DNA from: Eubacterium sp. 1001713B170207_170306_E7
GTDB lineage: Bacteria; Bacillota; Clostridia; Eubacteriales; Eubacteriaceae
Direction of reading: 5' to 3'
Assembly (NCBI RefSeq): GCF_015547515.1
Contig: NZ_JADMVE010000004.1
Span: forward strand, 62,001 to 126,000
Length of the DNA: 64,000 bases
The notes under the pieces are model-generated. The model had not been told where the DNA came from. It made no database searches and worked only from the letters and a program-made list of their open reading frames with translations. The translations under genes were made by a program, and so were the position numbers. Position 1 is the first letter of the stretch. Every line of letters starts with the position of its first letter. Below, in pieces: positions 14,888-24,357 of this stretch.

Positions 14888-15376
14888 ATGTATATTGATG
14901 AGGTATTAAAATTCGCGGACATTTTGATCGACTATGTGAGACATGTGACCACTGAGATCGACGCGCTCTTTGCCGATGTGCTGAGCGATAACGGGCTTAC
15001 GATCCTGCAGAGCCGGGTCCTGACAGAGGTCCGGCAGGCGCGCACCCTCACCATCGGGGCTTTGGCCGAGGCCCTGAAGCTGAATAAGGCCAATGTTTCC
15101 AACATGTGCAAGAAGCTGGCCCAGGCCGGCTTTCTGAACCGCTTCAGAGACAAAAATGACGAGCGGGTCGTCCTTGTCTCTCTGACCGAAAAGGGCGAGG
15201 AAACCCTGAAGGAAATCGACCGGGTGATCCAGGGGCGTTACGCCCAGGTGATAGAAAACACCCCGCCGGAGGATTTTGAAGCTCTGCAAACCGGAATGGA
15301 CACCATCGAGGCCCTGCTTGCGCGCATGCACGAGGCCAATCAGAACAGAAAAAAAGAGGAACTGACAGATGAATAA
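14888..15376 (+). CDS. MarR-family regulator
   Basis: 162 residues, winged helix (LTIGALAEALKLNKANVSNMCKKLAQAGFLNRFRDKNDERVVLVSLTEKGEETL, residues ~57-110) between helical dimer ends. Its end overlaps the DegV start by 8 bases (15369-15376), so the two are co-translated. An inverted repeat sits on its promoter. The ligand cannot be read. Confidence 0.9.
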   Translation: MYIDEVLKFADILIDYVRHVTTEIDALFADVLSDNGLTILQSRVLTEVRQARTLTIGALAEALKLNKANVSNMCKKLAQAGFLNRFRDKNDERVVLVSLTEKGEETLKEIDRVIQGRYAQVIENTPPEDFEALQTGMDTIEALLARMHEANQNRKKEELTDE

Positions 15377-16235
15377 AGAAAAAATCGCCGTGCTTACGGA
15401 TTCCTGCGCGGATATTCCAAAGGCATTAATCGACAAGCACGACCTGCATATTCTGCCGCTGAAGATCATCTTCAGCGACCGGGCCTACACAGACGGGGCA
15501 GATATCACCGCCGCCGAGGTCTATGACCGCCTGCCACAGGAGATCCCCAAGACCTCCCTCCCCGCGCCCGAGGAGGTGCGGGCCCTTTTTCAGAAAATTT
15601 ATGACAAGGGCTACCGCAGGGTTTTCGCCATTATCTTTTCCAGCGGCTTGAGCGGCACCTATAACCTGGTGCGGCTGATCGGCAGCGAGTTTGAGGGCCT
15701 GACCGTGCACGCGGTGGATACCCTGAGCGGCAGCCTGGGCACAGGCGCCATCGCGGTGCACACCGCCGAGCTCATCGGCGAGGGCCGGAGCTTTGGGGAA
15801 ATCAAAACCATTCTGCCCCGCCTCATCGCCAACACCAGGGTATACTTCAGCATCGACACCTTGGAGTACCTGCAGAAGGGCGGACGCATCGGCCGGATTA
15901 CAGCCATGACCGGCACCCTGCTCAACGTGAAGCCCATCATCACCTTCGACGACGACGGCCAGCTCATGAGCGTGGCCAAGGTACGGGGCCGCCGGAAATC
16001 GATCCAGAAAATGATCGACCTGGCGAGTTCCCACGCCCGGGAGGGTATGCGCTATATCCTGATGGTCGCCAACGGCGGCTGTCCAGAGGAGATGGCCGCC
16101 GTCAGGGAACACTACACCCGGGTGCTGCCTGATTTTGAGAACCTGTACGAGGGCGAGGTAGACTGCACTCTGGGCACCCATGTCGGCCCCCATCTGCTGG
16201 GCGCGGGCATTCTGGTGTTGGGCGAGAATGATTAA
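15369..16235 (+). CDS. DegV-family fatty-acid-binding protein
   Basis: 288 residues, usual DegV length. Motifs VLTDSCADIPKALI at the start, TSLPAPEEVRALF, IIFSSGLSGTYNLVRL, VDTLSGSLGTGAI, and the final GTHVGPHLLG. Known DegV proteins (FakB type) hold a fatty acid for a FakA kinase that makes acyl phosphate for phospholipid synthesis; no fakA gene is in this window. Co-translated with the preceding MarR regulator, which may therefore respond to fatty acids or membrane state (inference). Confidence 0.93.
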   Translation: MNKEKIAVLTDSCADIPKALIDKHDLHILPLKIIFSDRAYTDGADITAAEVYDRLPQEIPKTSLPAPEEVRALFQKIYDKGYRRVFAIIFSSGLSGTYNLVRLIGSEFEGLTVHAVDTLSGSLGTGAIAVHTAELIGEGRSFGEIKTILPRLIANTRVYFSIDTLEYLQKGGRIGRITAMTGTLLNVKPIITFDDDGQLMSVAKVRGRRKSIQKMIDLASSHAREGMRYILMVANGGCPEEMAAVREHYTRVLPDFENLYEGEVDCTLGTHVGPHLLGAGILVLGEND

Positions 16236-16265
16236 GGTATCCTAAAACCAACAGGAGGCACCGCG

Positions 16266-17852
16266 ATGAAAATCAGCATTCCCATACTGGCAGAATCCCT
16301 GAAAATGTACCCAAACCGTTATGAAATCGCCGATACCATGGATATTTCCCTGGTCAATATCCGCTATTACAGAGCCGGCACGGCTTTTAAGGATTCCATC
16401 CTCTATCTGGCAGGCGATGCGGAAATATTGGACCGGAGCCAGCCGCTCCCTCAAAATTTAATGGTTGTTTTTTCCAAGGATGCTTATAAAAAGCACTGCG
16501 GGCTAAAGCTTTCCAGCCCCAATTATTTATTCATCTCGGGGCTGGATAAGGAGACCGCTTTCGAGAAGGTCCAGGATATTTTTGAAAAATACAACCGCCT
16601 TTACGATGAGCTCATGGCAGCGGGGCTCAATTACGGGAGCCGCTCTTTAAAGGAGCTGCTCAATCTCATTGTCCGGGTCATGGGGAACCCCCTGTTCATC
16701 ATGGATGCCAAGCATACCCTTTACAACTACGGCCTCCTCTTTTTTGACAGCTGCGACGCCGCCTGGCGCGAAATCATCGACACCGGTGTGCTGAACCGGA
16801 GCATCAGCGCTTATCTGGAGAACGTCAAAACCCATCAGAAGGAAAACACCTATGATTTTATCGCCATTCCCGGCGAGGACGGCCGCCACCCGGGCTATGC
16901 CCTTTATGTGTACGAAAACGCGCAGCAGACCGAGCCCTTTTTTATTATGGCCGTCATCGAAAACCGGCAGTCTTTTCAGTTGTACCATCAGCAGCTGCTG
17001 GTCTGCTTTTCCCATATCATCCGCGCCCTGTTCAAGCGGGATTTTATGCTGAATTTCAGCAAGGTCGATCTGCTGGAGCGGCTGATCTTCCGCTCGCTGA
17101 ACAATCGGAGCATCGACGCTGATTTTTTAAACCACGCCCTGAGCAAAAACCGCTGGAAAAACGGCGAGGGCTTTCTGCTCAGCCGGATCAAGATCACCGC
17201 GTCCCCAGACGAACGGACCAAAAACCAGGTGCTGCGCTCGCTGAAGACCACCTTCACCGACAGCATCGCTGTGATTCCCGCCTTTAATAAAATCGAAGGC
17301 ACGGTCTACAAGGTGGCAGACGAGCTCATTCTGCTGACCTTCACCGGCGCCAGAGATTTCCATCTGAAAGGCTTCCTGGACCGCCTCAGCCAGTTTTTAG
17401 AGCTGCACCACAGCCAGGCTGTGGTCTCGGATAAATTTTACTGCTTTGAGGAACTGAACCGCCATTACCAGAACATGGAGTTCATCATCACTACCTGCTT
17501 TGACCGGGAAAAGGGCCGGCGGCTTTTTCTCTACAGCGACTATTACAACGCTCAAATCCTGCGCCTGCTGGCAGAGCAGCTGGAGCTCCAGAGCCTCTGC
17601 CACCCGGACGCCGTCAAGCTGAAGCAATACGACCAGCAGCACCAGAGCCAGCTTCTGCATACGCTATACATTTACTGGCAGTCCAACCACGCCCTGGTCG
17701 ATTCTGCCAAAACCCTGTGTGTGCACCGGAACACGCTGGTCTACCGCCTTGACCGCATCCGTGAGCTTTTGGGCATTGATCAGTTTGACCATGCTTACAC
17801 CACCCGCATGGCTTTTTCCTACGAGATCTTCCACTATCTGGAAAGCTTCTGA
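16266..17852 (+). CDS. PucR-type (CdaR-like) transcriptional activator
   Basis: 528 residues; AGGAGG ribosome site at 16253-16258. Long N-terminal sensory part: residues ~1-110 resemble the PucR N-terminal domain and ~120-250 a GAF-like region. The C-terminal helix-turn-helix (SAKTLCVHRNTLVYRLDRIRELLGID, residues ~480-505) is the PucR/CdaR signature. Relatives activate genes for purine, sugar-acid or aromatic use when the substrate is present. The permease and UroD-family genes follow after ~300 bases, and a 17-bp palindrome upstream of their promoter is the likely binding site. Confidence 0.9.
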   Translation: MKISIPILAESLKMYPNRYEIADTMDISLVNIRYYRAGTAFKDSILYLAGDAEILDRSQPLPQNLMVVFSKDAYKKHCGLKLSSPNYLFISGLDKETAFEKVQDIFEKYNRLYDELMAAGLNYGSRSLKELLNLIVRVMGNPLFIMDAKHTLYNYGLLFFDSCDAAWREIIDTGVLNRSISAYLENVKTHQKENTYDFIAIPGEDGRHPGYALYVYENAQQTEPFFIMAVIENRQSFQLYHQQLLVCFSHIIRALFKRDFMLNFSKVDLLERLIFRSLNNRSIDADFLNHALSKNRWKNGEGFLLSRIKITASPDERTKNQVLRSLKTTFTDSIAVIPAFNKIEGTVYKVADELILLTFTGARDFHLKGFLDRLSQFLELHHSQAVVSDKFYCFEELNRHYQNMEFIITTCFDREKGRRLFLYSDYYNAQILRLLAEQLELQSLCHPDAVKLKQYDQQHQSQLLHTLYIYWQSNHALVDSAKTLCVHRNTLVYRLDRIRELLGIDQFDHAYTTRMAFSYEIFHYLESF

Positions 17853-17949
17853 TTATTTCAAACATACAAAGCGTTATTTTAAAAAACCTTTAAAAAAGGA
17901 AATACGCAAGCATTACAAAATTTTCCTGTGGCTTCTGAGCTGTGAAAAG

Positions 17950-17986
17950 GGCTGAAATCCTGCAAATATGTGATTTCAGCCTTTAT
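17950..17986 (+). terminator. Terminator of the PucR gene
   Basis: GGCTGAAATC (17950-17959) and GATTTCAGCC (17972-17981), a perfect 10-bp stem followed by TTTATT. Confidence 0.82.
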
Positions 17987-18014
17987 TCAGGTGCTGAAGC
18001 GGACATTTTTTCCA

Positions 18015-18092
18015 TTGTACGAATCGTACAAAAACCACTGCGCTTTTTTTGATTCTATGAATAATGACTTCCTTTGCAAAAATCCGTATAAT
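18015..18092 (+). promoter_or_regulatory. 17-bp palindromic operator and promoter of the permease-UroD operon
   Basis: TTGTACGAATCGTACAA (18015-18031) is a perfect palindrome about a central A. Downstream is a promoter with TATAAT at 18087-18092 and a weak -35 (TGACTT, 18065-18070, 16-base spacer). A weak -35 with a palindrome ~35 bases upstream fits activation, most simply by the PucR protein. This and the terminator at 17950 account for the 303-base gap 17853-18155. Confidence 0.65.
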
Positions 18093-18155
18093 GAACTCAG
18101 AAAGTATAAATCGATTTAATTTTCCGAAAATCCATCAAAAATAAGGGGTAATATT

Positions 18156-19598
18156 ATGGCCGAAAATCTAAAAAACAACTCAATATCCTATTATATTCAC
18201 TGTATCATCGCCATCGTGATCATGCTGTGCTTCCGGTTTATTCCCGCTGTCGATCCCATTACGCCGCTGGGCATGGAGCTTGTGGGCATCATGATCGGGC
18301 TGATCTACGCCTACTGCACGGTTGATAACATCTGGCCGAGTATTCTCGCACTGGTCCTGCTCGGGCTGAGTGGGTACTGTAAGGTGAGCGAGGCTTTTAT
18401 CAAGGCTGCCGGGAACGATACGATTTTATTCATCCTGTTCCTTTTATTTTTCGGCGGCATTATTGCCTGCACCGGCATTGGCAAAGAAATCGCGGAGCGG
18501 GTAACGCTCTGGAAATTTTTTAAGGGCCGGCCCTGGTTCTTAACGGTCGGCATCTTAATTGCTGCTTTCCTGCTGTCCTCAATCATCGGCAGCATTCCAA
18601 TCATTCTTATTTTCTGGAGCATCATCTACGGTATCTGTGAAACGGTTGGTTTCTCGAAGCACGACAAATGGCCTACCTATATCATTTTCGGGATCGCCCT
18701 TATCTGCGCGCAGGGCGGACTCTTTCTTCCCTTCCAGGTGCCCATAACCGGGCAGCTTGCTGTCTACAAGGCCCTGGATCCGGGATTCAGCCTTTCCTAT
18801 CCGCACTACCTGTGTTTTTCAAGCATTATGGGGGTGTGTCTGATTACGGCTTACACGCTGGTCGGTAAAATTATTGTTCGTCCCAAAATGGATGCCATTC
18901 TGAATTATCAGAGTGCCGCCAAAAAAGACAGGCTTAATTTTGAGCATAAAATCGCCATCGGGCTGATCCTGGCCCTGGTTCTCCTTTTAATGCTGCCAGG
19001 ACTGCTGCCGCCGTGCGGCCTTAAAACCTTTTTACAGTCCATTGGCAATACCGGGCTCACGGCTCTGGTCGTTGGCGCCGCCCTGTTAATTCGGAAAAAC
19101 GGCAAAGCGGTCTTTAATATCAAGACCATCTCTGACCGGGGCGTTCTCTGGGGAATGCTGTTTATGGTCGCCACGGCAGTCACCATCTCAACGGCCATGA
19201 CCTCCAAGGAAACCGGCGTCACGCAATTTCTCAATCAGCTGCTGGCCCCTGTCCTTTCCAACACCAGCCCCTATGTCTTTTTGGTCCTGATCACGGTCGC
19301 CTCCGTTGTGCTGACAAACTTTATCAACAACTCGGTTGTCGGAATCATGATGCTGACCATTCTGTTCAGCTTCAGCGACAGCCTGGGCGTGAACAGCACG
19401 GTTGGTTTTATTCTCATCTCCTACGCCTCCTGCCTGGGCTTTATGCTGCCCTCGGCCTCGCCGTCGGCCGCTCTGCTTTACGGGAACCGGGACTGGCTGG
19501 ACAGCCGGAGCATCATAAAGATGGCCCTGATCGTCATGGTGATGATGAGCTTAATCTTCTCGCTGATCGGAATACCGCTGGGTAACATTATTTTTTAA
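18156..19598 (+). CDS. SLC13 / divalent-anion-sodium-symporter-type permease
   Basis: 480 residues with about 11-12 membrane segments; AAGGGG ribosome site. FLLSSIIGSIPIILIFWSIIYG and VVLTNFINNSVVGIMML, with SASPSAALLYG near the end, fit the two repeat halves of SLC13/ArsB-like carriers, which move dicarboxylates, sulfate or other anions with Na+. The next gene starts 15 bases after its stop, so permease and UroD-family protein form one operon. The transported compound is probably the substrate, or a precursor, for that enzyme (inference). Confidence 0.85.
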   Translation: MAENLKNNSISYYIHCIIAIVIMLCFRFIPAVDPITPLGMELVGIMIGLIYAYCTVDNIWPSILALVLLGLSGYCKVSEAFIKAAGNDTILFILFLLFFGGIIACTGIGKEIAERVTLWKFFKGRPWFLTVGILIAAFLLSSIIGSIPIILIFWSIIYGICETVGFSKHDKWPTYIIFGIALICAQGGLFLPFQVPITGQLAVYKALDPGFSLSYPHYLCFSSIMGVCLITAYTLVGKIIVRPKMDAILNYQSAAKKDRLNFEHKIAIGLILALVLLLMLPGLLPPCGLKTFLQSIGNTGLTALVVGAALLIRKNGKAVFNIKTISDRGVLWGMLFMVATAVTISTAMTSKETGVTQFLNQLLAPVLSNTSPYVFLVLITVASVVLTNFINNSVVGIMMLTILFSFSDSLGVNSTVGFILISYASCLGFMLPSASPSAALLYGNRDWLDSRSIIKMALIVMVMMSLIFSLIGIPLGNIIF

Positions 19599-19613
19599 AA
19601 AAGGAGCCTCACA

Positions 19614-20990
19614 ATGGAAAATGTCAAAAACCTTCAGGAAGAACGCAAACAGCTTTTTAATGATTTTTATAACAACCGCATCCCAAAGCGGATGCCCATT
19701 CAAATTCAGGTCCCGCATACCATTATGGGCGCTGTGGGAAAAATCAGCCCCTTTGAGTACCAGTATCACTTTGATTTGCTCAAGGACGCCGCTGATAAGA
19801 TCTGCCTGTCTTTAAACAGTGACACCTGCCCCATTATCGGCGTGGGCCACAACGCCCGGGTGCCTGCCTATTACCAGTTTCTGGCCTCCAACAATTTTCA
19901 GATGGGCGCCAACGGGCAGATGCAGCACCCGGAGGTCTCGGGTATGACCGCCGACGAATACGGCGCCCTGATCGCGGATCCCTACGCCTTTATGCTGGAA
20001 ACCGCCATTCCCAGACATTACGGAAGCCTTGCTCTGGATAAGCCCGTCGAGCGCACTCTGGCCTTAAAGGCCGCCCAAAGCGCGGTTCAGAGGCTGACGG
20101 GGCAAATGGGCCAGACCCTCCGGCACTTAACCGAAAAGTACGGTTATTATCCCGGCGCGCCCCTGGGCTCCGGGGGCTTCGTGGCCGCGCCCTTTGATTT
20201 TCTGAGCGACCAGCTGCGCGGATTCAACGGCATCAGCATGGATTTAAGACGCCACAAGTCTCAAATCAAGGAGGCCTGCGAGGCGCTGCTGCCCCTGATG
20301 TACCGCTTTGCGCTTCCGCCGAACCCGCATCCGGAGGGCTTTATCGGCAACCCGCTGCACATGCCGCCTTTCATGCGGCCGAAGGATGTGGAGGAGCTCT
20401 GGTTCCCCACCTATAAAACATTACTGGAGCAGCTGGCGGCCAGGGGCGCCCGGGTCCGGGCCTTCTGCGAGGGTGACTGGACACGCTATCTGGACCTTCT
20501 CAGAGAGCTGCCCGCCGGAACCATGCTCGCCTTTGAGTACGGCGATCCCAAGCTGTTTAAGGAAAAGCTGGGCGACAAATTTATCCTGGTCGGCTTCTAC
20601 CCTCTCGCCCTTCTGAAAACAGGCACGCCTCAGCAGTGCATCGACAAAGCCAAGGAGCTGCTGGACATTATGCTGCCCGGCGGCGGCTACCTCTTTAACT
20701 TCGATAAAGCGCCCATGGCGGCCGAGGATATGAATCTTGACAACCTCTACGCCCTGACGGATTTCCTCCGGGATTACGCGGTTTACGACAATGCCGGCGA
20801 CTCTTACGGCATGGCCCTAAACACCGAAAACTACCGCCCCGATCCCTCCGTTGAGGCCTTTGACTCCAAATACGCCTTTGACTGGGACCGACACCAGCGG
20901 ATTTATCCGCTCACCCCAGAGGACGCGCGGCCATTTCTGGAGACCACCTACAACCAGAGCTTCAGAGACAATATTCTTTTACTGGTCTGA
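19614..20990 (+). CDS. UroD/MtaA-superfamily protein, methyltransferase-like
   Basis: 458 residues; AAAGGAG ribosome site. The fold is that of uroporphyrinogen decarboxylase and the cobamide methyltransferases MtaA/MtbA, but it is ~100 residues longer than HemE. In MtaA-type enzymes a HxCG motif binds zinc; at the matching place this protein has FCEGDW (Cys285, Glu286, Asp288), so the metal site is altered. Such long UroD-like proteins are frequent in acetogens, where some demethylate methoxylated or methylated compounds. No corrinoid protein or partner methyltransferase is adjacent. It is not likely a haem enzyme. Followed directly by a palindromic repeat. Confidence 0.85.
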   Translation: MENVKNLQEERKQLFNDFYNNRIPKRMPIQIQVPHTIMGAVGKISPFEYQYHFDLLKDAADKICLSLNSDTCPIIGVGHNARVPAYYQFLASNNFQMGANGQMQHPEVSGMTADEYGALIADPYAFMLETAIPRHYGSLALDKPVERTLALKAAQSAVQRLTGQMGQTLRHLTEKYGYYPGAPLGSGGFVAAPFDFLSDQLRGFNGISMDLRRHKSQIKEACEALLPLMYRFALPPNPHPEGFIGNPLHMPPFMRPKDVEELWFPTYKTLLEQLAARGARVRAFCEGDWTRYLDLLRELPAGTMLAFEYGDPKLFKEKLGDKFILVGFYPLALLKTGTPQQCIDKAKELLDIMLPGGGYLFNFDKAPMAAEDMNLDNLYALTDFLRDYAVYDNAGDSYGMALNTENYRPDPSVEAFDSKYAFDWDRHQRIYPLTPEDARPFLETTYNQSFRDNILLLV

Positions 20991-20994
20991 AATA

Positions 20995-21027
20995 GAGAAG
21001 ATGCGGCGAAACGCCGCATCTTCTTTT
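20995..21027. repeat. Palindromic repeat copy 3, acting as terminator
   Basis: GAGAAGATGCGGC, loop GAAAC, GCCGCATCTTCTTTT. Both arms have changed together (AGATGC with GCATCT), keeping the stem. It lies between convergent genes ending at 20990 and 21038. Confidence 0.85.
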
Positions 21028-21037
21028 TAGTGCTTTC

Positions 21038-22588
21038 TTATTTCCGGTGGTAAATCTCGTGCAGCCTGCCGTAGAGCCCGGACAGGCAGCCGTAGATGTT
21101 TTTAAACACCTCGCGGTACAGCTCGGTGTAGATTTTGTGCTGCTCCATATCCGGGACAAAGACGTCCTTTTTGCGCACCATGGCGGCCACGGCCTCGCCG
21201 TAATCCTTAAAGGCGCCCAGGCCTACAAAGGCGGCCTCAGCGCAGCCGATGCCGGCTACCTCGTGGGTCTGGGTGCGGACCGCGGGAATGCCGAACATGT
21301 CGGCGGTGATCTGGCAGATCTCGTCGCTCTGGGAGCCGCCGCCGCCCAGATAGATTTCCTCGAAGCAGTGGCCTGCCCGTCTTTCCATGAGGCGCATGCC
21401 GTCCATGAGGGCGAAGTTAATGCCCTCGATGATGGCCCGGTAGATATGAATCCGGGTGTGGCAGTCGGAAAAGCCAATGACCGCGCCCCGGGCAGTGGGC
21501 ATGGTCACATTGGGGGTAAAATAGGGCTGGAACAGCAGGCCCTCACAGCCTGCCGGGATCTCCTTGAGCCGCTGGTTCAGCAGCGCCTCGGCGGAAACAC
21601 CCAGCGCGCTGGCCTGACGCACCTCCTTCTCGGCAAACTCCTGCTTAAACCAGGAGATGAGCCAGTAGCCCCGGAAGATTTCGATCTCGGGGTTATAGCT
21701 GCCGGGGATAATGGCGGGATAGGGCGGGATAAAGCGCTCGGGCTCCAGGTAGCGGTCGATGGTAAAGGTGATCATGGCAGTGGTGCCCAGGCCGATGGCG
21801 GCCTTTTCCCTGGTGGTGCAGCCCATGCCCAGCACCTCGCAGGCCTTGTCGGAGCCGGAGGCGATGAGGGGCAGTCCCACGGCCAGCCCGGTGGCCCCGG
21901 CGGCCTCGGGGCTGATCCGGCCCAGTGTCTCGCCGGATTCCACAATGGGACAGAGCTTGTCCGCCGCCACATCAAAGATGGGGCGGGTCAGCGCGCCCTT
22001 TTTCTGCCAGCTCCGCTGCTGGCTGTCAAAGGGGATATGTCCGACCTGGCTGGCGGCGGTGTCGGCCATCTCGCCGGTGAGGCGGTAGATCAGGTAGCCG
22101 CTGAGCAGCAGGTACTGATGGGTCTTTTCCCAGATTTCGGGCTCGTTCTCGGCGATCCAGTTGCAGTGGGATTTCTGGTACTGGAGCCGGGCGGTGGCGT
22201 CCATGCCCACGGCCTTAAACAGCATTTTGGAGAGCTGGGACAGCTTGGGCGCGCCGCTCGCCAGACGCTTGTCCAGCCACAGGATGGCCGGACGCAGGGG
22301 CTTTCCGTCTCTGCCCACGCACACTACAGTGTCGCGGATGGTGGTGATGGACACGGCCTCGATCCGGGGCCAGAGCGCGGGACAGTCCCTCTTCAGCTGC
22401 CTGGCTGCCTCGCAGATGTTCTGAAAGTAAAGCTCCGGGTCCCGCTCGGCAAAGCCGGGCTGCGCGGAGATGTAGGGCGGCTCGTGCCGGATCTGGCTTT
22501 TCCCCAAAATATCGCCGTGGTCGTTTATCAGCTCGGCCCTTGAGCTCTGGGTGCCAACGTCAAACACGAGTACAATACGGTCGTTCAT
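21038..22588 (-). CDS. FGGY-family carbohydrate kinase
   Basis: 516 residues; GGGGGAGGT ribosome site. Actin-like ATPase fold: N-terminal phosphate loop LVFDVGTQSSRAEL, then ITTIRDTVVCVGRDGKPLRPAILWLDKR, and C-terminal EGINFALMDGMRLMER and EIYLGGGGSQSDEICQITADMF. FGGY enzymes phosphorylate sugars, polyols or quinones. The nearest layout known to me is E. coli YgcE, which also neighbours an AGPS-like flavoprotein. Last gene of a TetR-flanked operon with GlpABC-like genes, so a polyol or glyceryl compound is a fair guess, not shown. Confidence 0.92.
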   Translation of the reverse strand: MNDRIVLVFDVGTQSSRAELINDHGDILGKSQIRHEPPYISAQPGFAERDPELYFQNICEAARQLKRDCPALWPRIEAVSITTIRDTVVCVGRDGKPLRPAILWLDKRLASGAPKLSQLSKMLFKAVGMDATARLQYQKSHCNWIAENEPEIWEKTHQYLLLSGYLIYRLTGEMADTAASQVGHIPFDSQQRSWQKKGALTRPIFDVAADKLCPIVESGETLGRISPEAAGATGLAVGLPLIASGSDKACEVLGMGCTTREKAAIGLGTTAMITFTIDRYLEPERFIPPYPAIIPGSYNPEIEIFRGYWLISWFKQEFAEKEVRQASALGVSAEALLNQRLKEIPAGCEGLLFQPYFTPNVTMPTARGAVIGFSDCHTRIHIYRAIIEGINFALMDGMRLMERRAGHCFEEIYLGGGGSQSDEICQITADMFGIPAVRTQTHEVAGIGCAEAAFVGLGAFKDYGEAVAAMVRKKDVFVPDMEQHKIYTELYREVFKNIYGCLSGLYGRLHEIYHRK

Positions 22589-22620
22589 GCTTACCTCCCC
22601 CTTTTCATTTGGCCTTTCTT

Positions 22621-24357
22621 TTATTCTTCCTTAAGAAACCGTTTCTCTCCTTCTTCCAGGTCCAGCCCCAGGGTGCCGCCTGGGTTCATGTTGTAGCCGG
22701 GGTCAAAATACTGCTTGAGGGCTTTGTAGACCCCGTATTCCCTCCGGCCGATCTGGCCCTCCAGCCAGGGGGCGAACATCTTGCCGATGCCGTGGTGGTG
22801 GCTCATGGCCGCGCCGGATTTCTGAATGGCGTCCAGAATGGTGGCGTGGTAGGCCCGGAAGGCCTCGGCGTCGGACATTCGGGTGATAAAGATAAAGTAC
22901 AGGTTGGCGCCCTGGGGGTAGCAGTGGGACATATGCGTGGTGACAATGGTATTGGGCAGGGCGTGGCACACGGCGCGCACCTCCTTGTGCACCTTGCCCA
23001 TATTGGACCAGTTGACAGAGCACTCCAGGGTGTCGGTCATGACGCCAAAGTCCAGCATGGTGTCTCGGAGGTACGGGTCGTTAAAGCGGCCCTTTTCCCA
23101 GCTTTTGGTCACGTAGGCGGTCAGGCTCATGCCGCCGTAGCGGCGGGCGATCCGCTTGATGTTTTTGGCCACGTTTTTGGAAAAGCCCTTCTCGCCGTCG
23201 GTAAAGCCCAAAAACAGGCAGCGCCGCATATCCTCGTAGCCCCGGATGTCCAAAAGCTTCCACAGCGGGGTCTCGTCCACATTGTAGAGCCGCAGCATGA
23301 GGTTGGTCTCCTCGGCGTCGGACAGGCGGAAAACTGAGGAATAGCCGGCCTCGCACTGCATCATCTCGCGGGCGGCCTTTCTGGCGGTTTCCCAGTCTTT
23401 AAAAATATAGGAGAAGCGTTTCCGGTTTTCGGGCATGTAGCGGAACACCTTGAGGGTGACCTCGGTAAGCACGCCGAAGGCGCCCTCGCCGCCCATCATG
23501 ATCTGGTTGAGGTCGGGCCCGGTGGCTTCTCTGGGGTAGTGGCTGGTCTGTATCACGCCGATGGGCGTGGCGTATCGCTGGGACAGCACAATGTCGGTGA
23601 TACAGCCGTAATAGGTGCTGTTCTGGCCCGCGCCCCGGGTGACGACCCAGCCGCCCACGCTGCTGTACTCAAAGGACTGGGGAAAATGCCCGCAGGTGTA
23701 GGCCCGTCTGGCCCCAAAGCGTGTCTCGGCGTTTTCCAGAGCGTCCTCCAGCTGGGGGCCGGAGATGCCGCTCTGCACGGTGATGGTCTGGTCGGTCTCG
23801 TTAAAGGACAGCACCCGGTTAAAGTTCTTGCGCATGTCCAGGGACACACCGCCCTTGATGGGCTCGACGCCCCGGGTCACGCTGCTGCCCCCGCCGTAGA
23901 CGTAAAGCGGTATGCTGTGCCGGGTGCAGTAGTCCACGACCGCTTCGATTTCTTCGGTCTCGCTGGGGTAGAGCACCACGTCGGGCAGGCTGTCCACCCG
24001 TTTTTCACGGAGCCGGGCCGCGTCGTAGCCGGTTTTGCCGTAGGCCACGGCCAGCCTCGGGTAGTCCTCGGTGGTCACGTTCTGCGGCCCCACTATTTTC
24101 CTGAAGGCCTCCAGGTGCGCCTCGTCCAGCTGGCAGGGAGCGTCGAGCTTCACGCTGTCCATGCCGATGTCGCCCGCGTAGGTTTTGAAATCCTCGTCGG
24201 TCATCTGGAATTTTTCTTTCATCATCTTGAACAGGGATTCCTTGGGGTATTTGACAAATTCGGGATCGCCCCATCTGAAAATCGAGCGGTAGCTGTCCGC
24301 CGGGGCCGGGGTTTTGACCCACTTGGGCTCAAAGCCCTTATAAGGTTTATGACTCAT
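22621..24357 (-). CDS. FAD-binding oxidase related to alkylglycerone-phosphate synthase
   Basis: 578 residues. A PCMH-type FAD domain (~125-310: PDVVLYPSETEEIEAVVDYCTRHSIPLYVYGGGSSVTRG, RRAYTCGHFPQSFEYSSVGGWVVTRGAGQNSTYYG) is followed by an FAD-oxidase C-terminal domain with the AGPS-type motif SHHHGIGK (~530). AGPS swaps the acyl chain of acyl-DHAP for a fatty alcohol; bacterial relatives such as YgcU are taken to be oxidoreductases. The start overlaps the DUF1667 stop by 11 bases. In this operon it probably oxidises the compound handled by the FGGY kinase, passing electrons to the GlpABC-like set (inference). Confidence 0.9.
   Translation of the reverse strand: MSHKPYKGFEPKWVKTPAPADSYRSIFRWGDPEFVKYPKESLFKMMKEKFQMTDEDFKTYAGDIGMDSVKLDAPCQLDEAHLEAFRKIVGPQNVTTEDYPRLAVAYGKTGYDAARLREKRVDSLPDVVLYPSETEEIEAVVDYCTRHSIPLYVYGGGSSVTRGVEPIKGGVSLDMRKNFNRVLSFNETDQTITVQSGISGPQLEDALENAETRFGARRAYTCGHFPQSFEYSSVGGWVVTRGAGQNSTYYGCITDIVLSQRYATPIGVIQTSHYPREATGPDLNQIMMGGEGAFGVLTEVTLKVFRYMPENRKRFSYIFKDWETARKAAREMMQCEAGYSSVFRLSDAEETNLMLRLYNVDETPLWKLLDIRGYEDMRRCLFLGFTDGEKGFSKNVAKNIKRIARRYGGMSLTAYVTKSWEKGRFNDPYLRDTMLDFGVMTDTLECSVNWSNMGKVHKEVRAVCHALPNTIVTTHMSHCYPQGANLYFIFITRMSDAEAFRAYHATILDAIQKSGAAMSHHHGIGKMFAPWLEGQIGRREYGVYKALKQYFDPGYNMNPGGTLGLDLEEGEKRFLKEE

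Noticed and set aside
19614-20990. Uroporphyrinogen decarboxylase HemE for haem synthesis
   Set aside because: About 100 residues too long, in an operon with a permease, and no haem genes nearby.
21047-22543. 498-residue plus-strand frame opposite the FGGY kinase
   Set aside because: The minus-strand kinase explains the region; this frame is Gly/Ala/Val-rich with no motif or ribosome site.
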